A stretch of DNA of 64,000 nucleotides, taken from the NCBI GenBank assembly GCA_018816865.1, contig JAHIUW010000004.1, positions 1-64,000 on the forward strand, written 5' to 3'. Below are positions 8,936 through 16,838 of the stretch, in pieces. This DNA is from Pseudomonadota bacterium (GTDB lineage Bacteria; Desulfobacterota; Desulfovibrionia; Desulfovibrionales; Desulfovibrionaceae). A program made the translations under genes and the position numbers. Each line of letters starts with the position of its first letter. Positions within the stretch are counted from its first letter, which is position 1. Under the pieces are notes generated by a model, which saw nothing but the letters and a program-made list of their open reading frames with translations, was not told where the DNA came from and did no database searches.

Positions 8936-9817
8936 TTACAGCTTGAGCATGAAATTCGTCTTTTCTTTATATAACTCGGCGACCTTGGCAGGGTTGGACA
9001 CCAGCTGGAAGGGGATGCCCACAAAGAGGATGCCACCCACCAGGTTGCCAAGCACCGTGTACAGTTGATTGAAGGCCCAGCCATACTGGCCGAACCCCCA
9101 ATGCAGCAGCACCGGATCGGTCAGGCCCATGCGGGCGGCCTCGGCCAGAAACAGGTCTTGTTGAAACAGGGGCAGAGCCAGAAAGCCGATGTTGGCGATG
9201 CAGTGCTCGGTCATGCCGGCCACGAAGGCCAGCGGTCCGTAGGCGGCCATGGCGATCTTGGCCGCATCGCCCTCGGCCTTGACGAAAAGCACCGCTGCGG
9301 TCTGGAGCATCCAGGTACAGACAATGCCCATAACGAAGATCTGTGTGGCCGTGTAGCCCATCTTGGCCACGCCGATGGCGTGTGATTTGGCCAGCCAGGG
9401 CCAGGCCGCATAGGCCCCGCTCAGGGAGATGAGCCACATGAAGAACATGCTCCCCAGGAAATTTCCCAGATAGCCCAGCAGGATGCCCCAGGAAAATCGG
9501 CCCCAGCCGATGCGGCCATGAAATACGCCGATGATGCCGATGTACATGTCCGCCGTGACCAGGGTCATGCCCGAAACCATGATCACCACCAAGGAAAACA
9601 TGAACACCAGCCCCATGAGCAGGTTCGCCAGGCCCGGCGCCAGATTCTCGGCCACTCCGGCGGAGACGGACAGGGCCAGGGTCGCTCCGAAGACCACCAT
9701 GGCCCCGCCTGTGAAGGCGGATATCAAGTAGGCCAGGGGCCTGTGGCGGATCATGTCCCACTTGTAGGTGCAGATGTCCGCAACGCGGACCACCAGATCG
9801 TCGATGTTGGCGGGCAT
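8936..9817 (-). CDS. Formate/nitrite transporter (FNT) family channel
   Basis: A 293-residue inner-membrane channel of the FocA/NirC/HSC family. It shows the six-helix pattern and conserved stretches of the family: TGGAMVVFGATLALSVSAG near the first half-repeat, GNFLGSMFFMWLISLSGAY, the conserved His in MTEHCIANIGF, and GNLVGGILFVG near the end. Members carry small monovalent anions (formate, nitrite, hydrosulfide). The AGGAGG site directly before the ATG is strong. It is the first gene after the sigma-factor fusion and heads the Mo-enzyme genes, so it probably imports the enzyme's substrate or exports its product. Confidence 0.92.
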   Translation of the reverse strand: MPANIDDLVVRVADICTYKWDMIRHRPLAYLISAFTGGAMVVFGATLALSVSAGVAENLAPGLANLLMGLVFMFSLVVIMVSGMTLVTADMYIGIIGVFHGRIGWGRFSWGILLGYLGNFLGSMFFMWLISLSGAYAAWPWLAKSHAIGVAKMGYTATQIFVMGIVCTWMLQTAAVLFVKAEGDAAKIAMAAYGPLAFVAGMTEHCIANIGFLALPLFQQDLFLAEAARMGLTDPVLLHWGFGQYGWAFNQLYTVLGNLVGGILFVGIPFQLVSNPAKVAELYKEKTNFMLKL

Positions 9818-9899
9818 GCCTCCTCCTGAATGCTATTCTGCCTTGGCCTTTGCCTGGGGCTTGCATGGAGAAGAGCCTGAGAAAGGGAAAAAGGTTCGG

Positions 9900-11306
9900 T
9901 TATTTTTGGAGGGAATCGTAGGCCATGAAGGCATCCAGGTTGCAGGGCCGCTTGAGGGCGCCCGCGGCCAGCGCCAACCCCATGACCTGTTCCGCCCGCC
10001 CCCTGTCCGGTGTTAGGTCGGAAAAGGTGATGTAGCCCTTGTTCAGGATATGCTCTGCGATATCCCGATCCACCCCGGTATACCGTGCCTGAATGTCTGC
10101 GGCCCCAGCGGAATTAAGCCTGATATATGCCCTCGCATCTTCCAGGTCCGCGAGAAACTGACGCAGCAGGTCTGGCTGGTTTCGCATGAAGTGTTCGGTG
10201 ATTACGACAACGCAGCAGACGTGGCCCGGAGACAAGTCTCCGGAACGGGCCAGAATACGCCCCTCGCCCTGGGCCACGGATGTAGTGTTCCAGGGTTCCG
10301 AACAGAAGAAGCCGTCAATCTCGTGGCGGGCCAGGGAGCCAATGACGTAGGAGGGGCTGATGAAGCGGGTGGTCAGGTCGCTCGTGCCCTGCTTGTCCGA
10401 CGGGCTGTCTCCGCCAAGCAGGGCACGAAGCAGCAGGCTGTGGGTGGAGATGGAATGCGGCAAGGCCATGGTCGAACCCATTCCGATGTGGCGCGTGGCG
10501 ACGCCCTTGCGAACTGTGACCGCGCTGCCGTCGTGGTGACCATCCAGGACGTAACGGATGGGCAGGCCCTGGTTGTGCAGGCACATGGCCAGGGGTGCCA
10601 TGATAAAGGCTGCTTCCAACAGACCGCCCGTGAGGGCTTTGACCAGACGGCCCCAGGACAGGAATTTGGAGAGGTGCAGGTCGTAGGTTGCCTTGTCGTG
10701 TCTGTGGTGGGTGACCATGCCCAACAAATGGTCGGAGATGGGCAGATAGCCCAGGCGTACGGAACGTCCGTTTCGGGCGCCGAATTCGGCTATGATTCTG
10801 TTTCGGGCGTCATGGATGCGCCGCTTGATCGTTCCCTTGGGAAGTTGAAGCTGGTTGGTGATGTCCTTGTAGGAATGTCCGTGGACGAAGCGCAGGATGC
10901 AGGCTTCCCGGGCCACGCCAGGCAGGGCGGCCAGGATGCGCCGGATCATGAGTTGGTCCAGGTGGCAGGTGTAGAGATGAAAGGGGTCTGTGCCGTCTCC
11001 GGCCGGGATGTCCGCTGCTTCTACTGAGAAGGGGAGCAACCCTTCCTGACGGGTGCGGATGCGCTTGCAGTGGCGCAGCAGGATGGTCCGGAACCAGCCT
11101 GGGAAGGCATCGTGATCCTGGAGCATGGGCAGCTTGATGAAGGCCGCCAGAAAGGCCTCCTGCACGGCGTCCTCGGCCAGAGAGCGGTCGTGCAACTGGG
11201 CGGTGGCCAAGGCCATGGCCATGTCTTTGAACATGAGCATGATCTCGCCAAAGGTGTTCTTGTTACCAGCCAGGACCTTTTGGATATGGTCGCGATAGCT
11301 GTCCAT
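9900..11306 (-). CDS. ECF-type sigma factor fused to an NrtA/SsuA-like ligand-binding domain
   Basis: A 468-residue protein with two unrelated halves in one frame. Residues 17-85 are sigma region 2 (AEDAVQEAFLAAF, then GWFRTILLRHCKRIRTR), and residues 119-172 are sigma region 4 with its helix-turn-helix (YKDITNQLQLPKGTIKRRI). From about residue 183 to the end it reads as the type-2 periplasmic-binding fold of nitrate/bicarbonate/sulfonate proteins: VRLGYLPISDHLL, then GLLEAAFIMAPLAMCL. There is no signal peptide or membrane segment, so the binding domain is in the cytoplasm. No anti-sigma gene is adjacent. I infer a one-component sigma factor gated by a small anion and acting on the operon 82 bases downstream. 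ATG 11306 is chosen because GGAGG precedes it closely; ATG 11318 is an alternative. Confidence 0.85.
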   Translation of the reverse strand: MDSYRDHIQKVLAGNKNTFGEIMLMFKDMAMALATAQLHDRSLAEDAVQEAFLAAFIKLPMLQDHDAFPGWFRTILLRHCKRIRTRQEGLLPFSVEAADIPAGDGTDPFHLYTCHLDQLMIRRILAALPGVAREACILRFVHGHSYKDITNQLQLPKGTIKRRIHDARNRIIAEFGARNGRSVRLGYLPISDHLLGMVTHHRHDKATYDLHLSKFLSWGRLVKALTGGLLEAAFIMAPLAMCLHNQGLPIRYVLDGHHDGSAVTVRKGVATRHIGMGSTMALPHSISTHSLLLRALLGGDSPSDKQGTSDLTTRFISPSYVIGSLARHEIDGFFCSEPWNTTSVAQGEGRILARSGDLSPGHVCCVVVITEHFMRNQPDLLRQFLADLEDARAYIRLNSAGAADIQARYTGVDRDIAEHILNKGYITFSDLTPDRGRAEQVMGLALAAGALKRPCNLDAFMAYDSLQK

Positions 11307-11790
11307 GATCCTCCCCATTCTTATGCTCTCAGCATTCCAATAAGTAGCCCATTGCACAGCCCGTGACAAGGGATCCTCTGCATGGACCCCCTTGGTGCCG
11401 TCAGATAATGTGCTGTGTCACTTGAGAATTGCTGCTCGTAGTTGCTTGTTGTTGCCGTTGACCGCTCACGTCCTGTCGCTGTGTATGGAGCCGTGCCGCC
11501 AAGGATCTGTGGTGTGGTTCCGCCGGGGGGATGCCCCCTGCGAAGACAGGGCGTGGGCAGGGAGCTGAGGGACGCTGTTCTGTCGTTGCCGTATTCGTCA
11601 CACAGGGTGATTTGCAGCGGGCTTCAGTGCAATGAGGCACTGTGTCTTGACTGTTGTGGTGCGTCTAGATTCTCCTGTATGGATGGTGATGGCGTTCATT
11701 CTTGGCTCCTCTCGACAACCATCCCTGAGACGATGTATAAGCTGTGCTCACAACTCGCTGTGTGACCAAAAGAATCGGAGGGGTTCGAAG
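11307..11790. other. Intergenic region between sigma fusion and exported-protein gene
   Basis: About 484 bases between two divergent genes. No gene is supported. A good promoter lies near the right end. On the minus strand I could not pick a convincing promoter for the sigma-factor gene; candidates would need transcript mapping. Confidence 0.4.
11712..11741 (+). promoter_or_regulatory. Sigma70-type promoter for the exported-protein gene
   Basis: TCGACA (11712-11717) and TATAAG (11736-11741) each match five of six consensus bases and are separated by 18 bases. The predicted start would leave a leader of roughly 40 bases before the ATG at 11791. Confidence 0.5.
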
Positions 11791-12600
11791 ATGCGTCGAG
11801 TGCTACTGAGTGTTTGTGTTTTGCTGGTGTGGTCTGCTGTCGCCTGTGCAGCGTCGGATGTGGTCGCCACATACAAGTATCAGGACGGGAGCATGATGAC
11901 CCTGTGCGTGCGCGATGCCGAGCATGTGCGCATGGACACCTCGCCCACCAGCTACATGCTGCTCAAGGGCAACAGGGTCTATTCCGTGAACAGGGACGAT
12001 GACGGCAACTGGCAAGTTATGGACATGGAGAAGATGGGGGCCATGGCCAGTGGCATGGGCAGCATGTTCGGCGGCGGCACGACCGACCCTGTGGACTATG
12101 AGATGGGCTACACCAAGACCGGGAAGACGGAGAAGATCGCGGGTTACACCGGACAGGTCTATACTGCCGAGGTCAAGGAGAACGGCAAACTGGTCAGTCG
12201 TGACGAGGTCGTGCTGTCCCCCCATGGGGACCTTAAGAAGGTCAACGAGGGCTGGGTCGCCCTTGCCCGGCGCATGACGGGGGCCATGAATCACTCCGGC
12301 GGCGCGGCCCTGGAAAAGAGTCTCCAGGAAGCAGAAGAGTCCGGGTATGGGGGGATGTTGCGCTCTGGGGATGATCTTCGCCTGCACGACTTGAAGAAGA
12401 AAGATTTGGCCGCGTCCTACTATGCGTTGCCTGCCGGTAGCCAAGAGCACGAGGTTCAGTCGTCCCCGCAGTCGACCGATGACGCCGGGCTGGGACAGGA
12501 TGCCAAGGATGTGGGCCAGGCCGCCCGCGACGAGGCTAAGGATTCCACCATCGAGGGTGTACGTGAAGGCGTACGCGATATGTTCAAGAGTATTTTCTAG
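11791..12600 (+). CDS. Exported protein of unknown function (DUF4412-like)
   Basis: A 269-residue secreted protein. The ATG at 11791 follows GGAGGGG and gives a clear signal peptide (M-R-R-V, a hydrophobic run, then A-V-A-C-A-A-S). The mature N-terminal half (DVVATYKYQDGSMMTLCVRD, then YMLLKGNRVYSV) resembles DUF4412-type periplasmic proteins, and GMGSMFGGG forms a flexible Gly/Met stretch near residue 92. The C-terminal third is charged and probably helical, with DAKDVGQAARDEAKDSTIEG resembling a coiled or LEA-like segment. A promoter lies upstream and a strong terminator downstream, so it is likely transcribed alone. The function is not known to me. Confidence 0.75.
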   Translation: MRRVLLSVCVLLVWSAVACAASDVVATYKYQDGSMMTLCVRDAEHVRMDTSPTSYMLLKGNRVYSVNRDDDGNWQVMDMEKMGAMASGMGSMFGGGTTDPVDYEMGYTKTGKTEKIAGYTGQVYTAEVKENGKLVSRDEVVLSPHGDLKKVNEGWVALARRMTGAMNHSGGAALEKSLQEAEESGYGGMLRSGDDLRLHDLKKKDLAASYYALPAGSQEHEVQSSPQSTDDAGLGQDAKDVGQAARDEAKDSTIEGVREGVRDMFKSIF

Positions 12601-12617
12601 TTCGAACCAATCCTTTT

Positions 12618-12654
12618 GCCCCGTAACGGCTGACACCGTTGCGGGGCTTTTTTA
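12618..12654 (+). terminator. Rho-independent terminator after the exported-protein gene
   Basis: GCCCCGTAACGG (12618-12629) pairs with CCGTTGCGGGGC (12636-12647), including one G-U pair, around CTGACA. A run of T follows. Confidence 0.92.
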
Positions 12655-12679
12655 TTTGCAGAAGGGCTTGATTTTAGTG

Positions 12680-12699
12680 GACTGAGTGAATACTCAGTC
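12680..12699. promoter_or_regulatory. TetR-type operator, distal copy
   Basis: The palindrome GACTGAGTGAATACTCAGTC has 8-bp arms around four bases. A second copy matching at 17 of 20 positions lies at 12814-12833. Both are in the leader of the TetR gene, and palindromes of this kind are typical TetR-family binding sites. Confidence 0.75.
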
Positions 12700-12777
12700 T
12701 TGACGAAAGAAGTATCGCGATCCTTGATACTTGGATCCTAATCACCCTTTTTAATGCCAGATTGTGGTTGTATCCCC

Positions 12778-12806
12778 TTGACATGGGGTTTGATTGCGAA
12801 TTAAAT
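12778..12806 (+). promoter_or_regulatory. Sigma70-type promoter of the TetR gene
   Basis: A perfect TTGACA (12778-12783), then 17 bases, then TTAAAT (12801-12806). The proximal operator begins 8 bases after the -10 element, over the expected start point, which fits repression by steric block. Confidence 0.7.
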
Positions 12807-12813
12807 AACAAAC

Positions 12814-12833
12814 GACTGAGCGATTACTCAGTC
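12814..12833. promoter_or_regulatory. TetR-type operator, proximal copy
   Basis: GACTGAGCGATTACTCAGTC is a palindrome with 7-bp arms. It lies over the expected transcription start and 20 bases before the TetR start codon. Confidence 0.78.
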
Positions 12834-12852
12834 AGGCTTTTTGGAGAAGAAA

Positions 12853-13437
12853 TTGACGAAGAAAGACAAGATACTGCTCATGGCCACCAGGATGTTTGCC
12901 GGCAAAGGCTTTGCCGATACGAGCACTGCTGAACTCGCCGGAATCACCGGGGTGGCCGAGAGTACGATCTTTTATCATTTCAAGAATAAGGAAGAGCTGT
13001 TTCTTGAAGTCCTGCGCAAGGTCCGTGAGGAAATCGTGCAGCATTTCGAAGAGCATGAGCAAAGCCAGGGGTTCGAATCCGGATTGGACAAGGTGGAGGG
13101 GCTGTTGGGCTACTACCTGTACCTCGCCGGTGCCATGGAGGATGCATTTCTTCTTCTGCATCGCCATTATCCCTATATGCTGGCTCAGGACAATGAGGTC
13201 TGCCGGGAAAACCTGGAAGCTGTCTACAACTGCATGGCCGATATCTTTCAACGGGCCATCGAGGAAGGGCAGCGAGACGGTAGCATTGCCGACATTCCCG
13301 CTCGCAAGACGGCATTGATCTTATTCACCATGGTCGATGGCTTGGTCCGGTTCAAGACGTACAACCTGTACGATGCCGGGACACTTTTCAAAGAAATGGT
13401 CGCCTCTGCGCGAAAAATTCTGGTTCACGCACATTAA
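12853..13437 (+). CDS. TetR/AcrR-family transcriptional regulator
   Basis: A 194-residue regulator. The N-terminal helix-turn-helix is clear: KILLMATRMFAGKGFADTST, then ITGVAESTIFYHFKNKEEL. The remainder is the all-helical ligand and dimer domain. TTG at 12853 is preferred because GGAGAAG lies six bases upstream; an in-frame TTG at 12841 has no such site. Two near-identical palindromes flank its promoter, so autorepression is likely. The SulP permease gene starts 17 bases after its stop and is probably cotranscribed, so the inducer may be linked to anion or sulfur status. The ligand is unknown. Confidence 0.9.
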   Translation: MTKKDKILLMATRMFAGKGFADTSTAELAGITGVAESTIFYHFKNKEELFLEVLRKVREEIVQHFEEHEQSQGFESGLDKVEGLLGYYLYLAGAMEDAFLLLHRHYPYMLAQDNEVCRENLEAVYNCMADIFQRAIEEGQRDGSIADIPARKTALILFTMVDGLVRFKTYNLYDAGTLFKEMVASARKILVHAH

Positions 13438-13454
13438 GACAGGACGGAATACCT

Positions 13455-15578
13455 ATGCTCACGAGAATCTTGCCCTTTCTCGCCTGGTTCAAGGGCTACG
13501 GCGGCGATAAATTCAAGCTTGATGCCGTAGCCGGCATCACGGTCGCACTGGTCCTCATCCCCCAAAGCATGGCCTATGCCCAGCTGGCGGGGCTGCCCGC
13601 CTACTATGGCCTGTACGCGGCCTTCATGCCCCCGATGGTCGCTGCCCTGTTTGGCTCCAGCCGACAGCTGGCCACCGGCCCCGTGGCCGTGGTCTCGCTG
13701 ATGACAGCCGCCAGTCTGGAACCATTGGCCACAGCGGGAAGCGAGGGCTACATCGCCTACGCCATCCTGCTGGCGATCCTGGTGGGCGTCTTCCAGCTGT
13801 CCTTGGGCATCCTGCGCCTGGGGCTGGTGGTGAACTTCCTGTCCCACCCTGTGGTCAACGGTTTTACCAACGCTGCGGCCATCATCATCGCCTCGAGCCA
13901 ATTGTCCAAGATGTTCGGCGTCTATGTGGACAAGGCCGAGCACCATTACGATACCATCATTCGGGTTGTTCAGGCCGCCGGGCACTACACCCACTGGCCG
14001 ACACTGGGGATGGGGGCGCTGGCCTTCGCCATCATGTATGGCCTGAAACGCACCATGCCCAAGATCCCCAACGTCCTGGTGGCTGTGGTCCTGACCACGG
14101 TGCTGTCCTGGGCCATGGGCTTTCAGCATGACGCACGCGTCGATGTGGCCGCCATCCAGGTTCCTGAAGTCGCTGCCTCCCTGCAGACGTTCAATACCGC
14201 TGTCCAGGCAGTGAAGAATCTCTCCGATGAACGATCCGAGCTCACGGCCGGTCTGGACAAGGCCAAGAAGGCCGACGATTTTGATGCGGCCAACGATGCA
14301 ACCCACGATCTGATTCGCATCAACCATACCATCAACAGCCAGAAGCAGGTTGCTCATGTCGAACGGGAACGCCTGCGCTCGATGCTCTTTTCAGGCGTGG
14401 AGGGCGCGGATGGCCTGACCCTCTATCTCCAGGATGCCGTGCCTGCCGGTCTCGAGACCGATGGCCGCACCTGGCGCCTGAAGGTCGGGAACACGCTGTT
14501 GGATACAGCTTCGTTGCTGGTCATGGGCGGTGGTGCCGTGGTTGGCGTCATCCCCGAGGGCCTGCCTGCGTTGACCGTGCCCAAGTTTGACCTGGGCATC
14601 ATCATGCACCTGTTGTCCTATGCTGCCATCATTTCCCTGCTGGGTTTCATGGAGGCCATCTCCATTGCCAAGGCCATGGCCGCCAAGACCGGCCAGCGCC
14701 TTGACCCCAACCAGGAACTCATCGGCCAGGGCCTGGCCAACATCCTGGGCGCACTGACCCGGAGTTATCCGGTGTCCGGTTCCTTCTCGCGCTCGGCGGT
14801 TAACCTTCAGGCCGGTGCCGCCACCGGGTTGTCCAGCGTGTTCACCAGCGCCATGGTCGTCATTGCACTGTTGTTCTTTACCCCGCTGCTGTATCATCTG
14901 CCCCAGGCCGTGTTGGCCGCGGTCATCATGCTGGCCGTCATCGGGTTGATCAACGCTTCGGGATTCATCCATGCCTGGAAGGCTCAGCGTCATGACGGAA
15001 TCATCTCTGTGATCTCGTTTCTGGCAACCCTGGCCTTTGCACCGCACCTGGACAAGGGCATCATGGTCGGCGTTGCGTTGTCCCTGGGTGTATTTCTGTA
15101 CAAAAGCATGCGTCCCAACGTGCGTTCCCTCGCCATGGCCGACGACAAGTCGTTGCGTTGTGCCGAGGAATACAGTCTGATGGAGTGCGACTACGTGGAT
15201 GTGATCCGTTTTGACGGCCCACTGTTCTTCGCCAATGCCAGTTTCCTGGAAGACAAGATCAATGAGCGCATCTCCTTGAAGCCCAAGCTGAAGCACATGG
15301 TGCTTGTGGCCAACGGCATCAACGATTTGGACGCCTCGGGCGAGGAAGTTCTGTCTCTGCTGGTGGACCGTTGTCGCAAGGGCGGGGTGGATATCTCCCT
15401 GGCTGGCGTGAACGAGTCCGTACGCAAGGTTCTGGTCCGGACCCATCTGCTGGAAAAGATCGGTGAGGATCACCTCTTCTCCAGTTCTGAACGGGCGTTG
15501 GAGGCCATCCATGCGGAGGCCCACAAGGTGGCTGAAGAGAATTCCTGCCCCTTGAAGACGGTCTGCTACAACTCCTAA
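13455..15578 (+). CDS. SulP-family anion permease with STAS domain and a large internal insert
   Basis: A 707-residue inner-membrane transporter of the SLC26/SulP family. The N-terminal transport domain is typical (GITVALVLIPQSMAYAQLAG near residue 28, GSSRQLATGPVAVVSL near 72). The second half includes GLPALTVPKFD, SFSRSAVNLQAGA and the final membrane helices. The cytoplasmic STAS domain covers about 570-690 (FANASFLEDKI, then NGINDLDASGEEVL). Unusually, residues 220-352 form a charged, partly coiled-coil insert between two membrane segments where relatives have a short loop. Substrate (sulfate, bicarbonate or another anion) is not determinable. It follows the TetR gene and precedes a signalling chain, probably in one transcript. 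Confidence 0.9.
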   Translation: MLTRILPFLAWFKGYGGDKFKLDAVAGITVALVLIPQSMAYAQLAGLPAYYGLYAAFMPPMVAALFGSSRQLATGPVAVVSLMTAASLEPLATAGSEGYIAYAILLAILVGVFQLSLGILRLGLVVNFLSHPVVNGFTNAAAIIIASSQLSKMFGVYVDKAEHHYDTIIRVVQAAGHYTHWPTLGMGALAFAIMYGLKRTMPKIPNVLVAVVLTTVLSWAMGFQHDARVDVAAIQVPEVAASLQTFNTAVQAVKNLSDERSELTAGLDKAKKADDFDAANDATHDLIRINHTINSQKQVAHVERERLRSMLFSGVEGADGLTLYLQDAVPAGLETDGRTWRLKVGNTLLDTASLLVMGGGAVVGVIPEGLPALTVPKFDLGIIMHLLSYAAIISLLGFMEAISIAKAMAAKTGQRLDPNQELIGQGLANILGALTRSYPVSGSFSRSAVNLQAGAATGLSSVFTSAMVVIALLFFTPLLYHLPQAVLAAVIMLAVIGLINASGFIHAWKAQRHDGIISVISFLATLAFAPHLDKGIMVGVALSLGVFLYKSMRPNVRSLAMADDKSLRCAEEYSLMECDYVDVIRFDGPLFFANASFLEDKINERISLKPKLKHMVLVANGINDLDASGEEVLSLLVDRCRKGGVDISLAGVNESVRKVLVRTHLLEKIGEDHLFSSSERALEAIHAEAHKVAEENSCPLKTVCYNS

Positions 15579-15592
15579 GGAGGAAGATGAAT

Positions 15593-16816
15593 ATGCCTAT
15601 TATCAATATCTTCGGTGGCTCCTTTTGCAGAAAGGAGCAGGTGGTGCGCAAGCTCATGTCCGCCACCGGTTTTGTGCGCCTCAGTGATGAGCAGATCGTG
15701 TCCACGGCGGCCAAGCTGTCGGGCCTGGCCGAGGACAAGATTGCCAAGGCCCTGACTTGCAAGGCCTCCGTCTTCAACCGTTTCACCCGCGAGAAGGAAC
15801 GCGCCGTGGCCTGGCTCAGGCTGGCCACAGCGCAGACCCTGACCGGCGAGGATCTGATCCTGGACGGGGCCGTGGGCCTTTTGGTGCCTTCGCGCGTCAG
15901 CCATTGCCTGCGCGTCTGCCTGATCGCCGACATCCAGCACCGGCTGCTGGTGGCCAAAGAGGACAAGCAACTGGACGAGAAGGAAGCCCTGAAACGCATC
16001 CGTAAGGACGACACCGAAAGCGCTCTCTGGGTCGATATGGTCCTCAGCGCCAAGGATCCCTGGACCACTGGCCTCTATGACATGCTGATCCCCATGGACA
16101 AGCAGGGCGTGGATGGCGCGACAGCCCTGATCACGCAGAACCTGTCCCGTGAGGCCTTGACCGTCACGGAGGCCTCGCGCCGGGCCCTGGATGATTTCAG
16201 GCTGGCCGCCACGGCCGAGGTGTATCTTGTGGGCGAGGGCCATGACGTGGGCGTACGGGCCGAAAATGGCACGCTCATCCTGACCATCAACAAGAACGTC
16301 ATGATGCTCGAGCGACTGAAGGACGAACTGTTGCATGCCGCGTCCAAGGTTGCAGGCGTCACGGATGTGGAGGTCAAAGTGGGAAGCGGATTCTACCAGA
16401 CCGACATCTACCGCAGGGTCGATTTCGAAATGCCGTCCAAGGTCCTGCTCGTGGATGACGAGCGTGAATTCGTACAGACCCTGTCCGAGCGCCTCGAAAT
16501 GCGTGATGTGGGCTCGCATGTGGTCTTTGACGGCGAATCGGCGCTGGACATGATGCGTTCCGACGAGCCCGAGGTCATGATTCTCGACCTCAAGATGCCC
16601 GGCATCGACGGCATCGAGGTCTTGAGGCGCGTTAAGTCCGAGAACCCGGCCATTGAGGTGATCATTCTCACCGGCCATGGCTCCGAGGAAGACCGCAAGA
16701 CCTGCATGGATCTGGGCGCGTTCGCCTACCTGCACAAGCCTGTGGATATTGAGGTTCTCTCTCAGACCCTCAAACTGGCCAACGCAAAGATCCACAACCG
16801 CCCCGTCGGTAGCTGA
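15593..16816 (+). CDS. Cytidylate-kinase-like domain fused to a response-regulator receiver
   Basis: About 407 residues in two parts. The N-terminal 200 residues resemble the cytidylate-kinase-like family, but the nucleotide loop reads IFGGSFCRKEQVV instead of a normal P-loop, so kinase activity is doubtful. A linker of about 80 residues follows. From about residue 280 there is a full receiver: VLLVDDEREF, phospho-acceptor near 332 in MILDLKMPG, the Thr of IILTGHG, and the Lys of YLHKPVD. ATG 15593 is chosen because AAGGAGG is nine bases upstream; ATG 15587 is only three bases from it. It lies between the SulP permease and a histidine kinase and should be phosphorylated by one of the neighbouring kinases. 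Confidence 0.75.
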   Translation: MPIINIFGGSFCRKEQVVRKLMSATGFVRLSDEQIVSTAAKLSGLAEDKIAKALTCKASVFNRFTREKERAVAWLRLATAQTLTGEDLILDGAVGLLVPSRVSHCLRVCLIADIQHRLLVAKEDKQLDEKEALKRIRKDDTESALWVDMVLSAKDPWTTGLYDMLIPMDKQGVDGATALITQNLSREALTVTEASRRALDDFRLAATAEVYLVGEGHDVGVRAENGTLILTINKNVMMLERLKDELLHAASKVAGVTDVEVKVGSGFYQTDIYRRVDFEMPSKVLLVDDEREFVQTLSERLEMRDVGSHVVFDGESALDMMRSDEPEVMILDLKMPGIDGIEVLRRVKSENPAIEVIILTGHGSEEDRKTCMDLGAFAYLHKPVDIEVLSQTLKLANAKIHNRPVGS

Positions 16817-16838
16817 GAGCGCGGGGCAAGGGAAGGGC

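Noticed and set aside
9518-10016. Plus-strand frames over the FNT and sigma genes
   Set aside because: Antisense to well-supported genes; compositions follow the codon bias of the real strand.
12710-12732. Inverted repeat AAGTATC/GATACTT near the TetR gene
   Set aside because: Not repeated elsewhere in the leader and unlike the paired operators, so no role is claimed.
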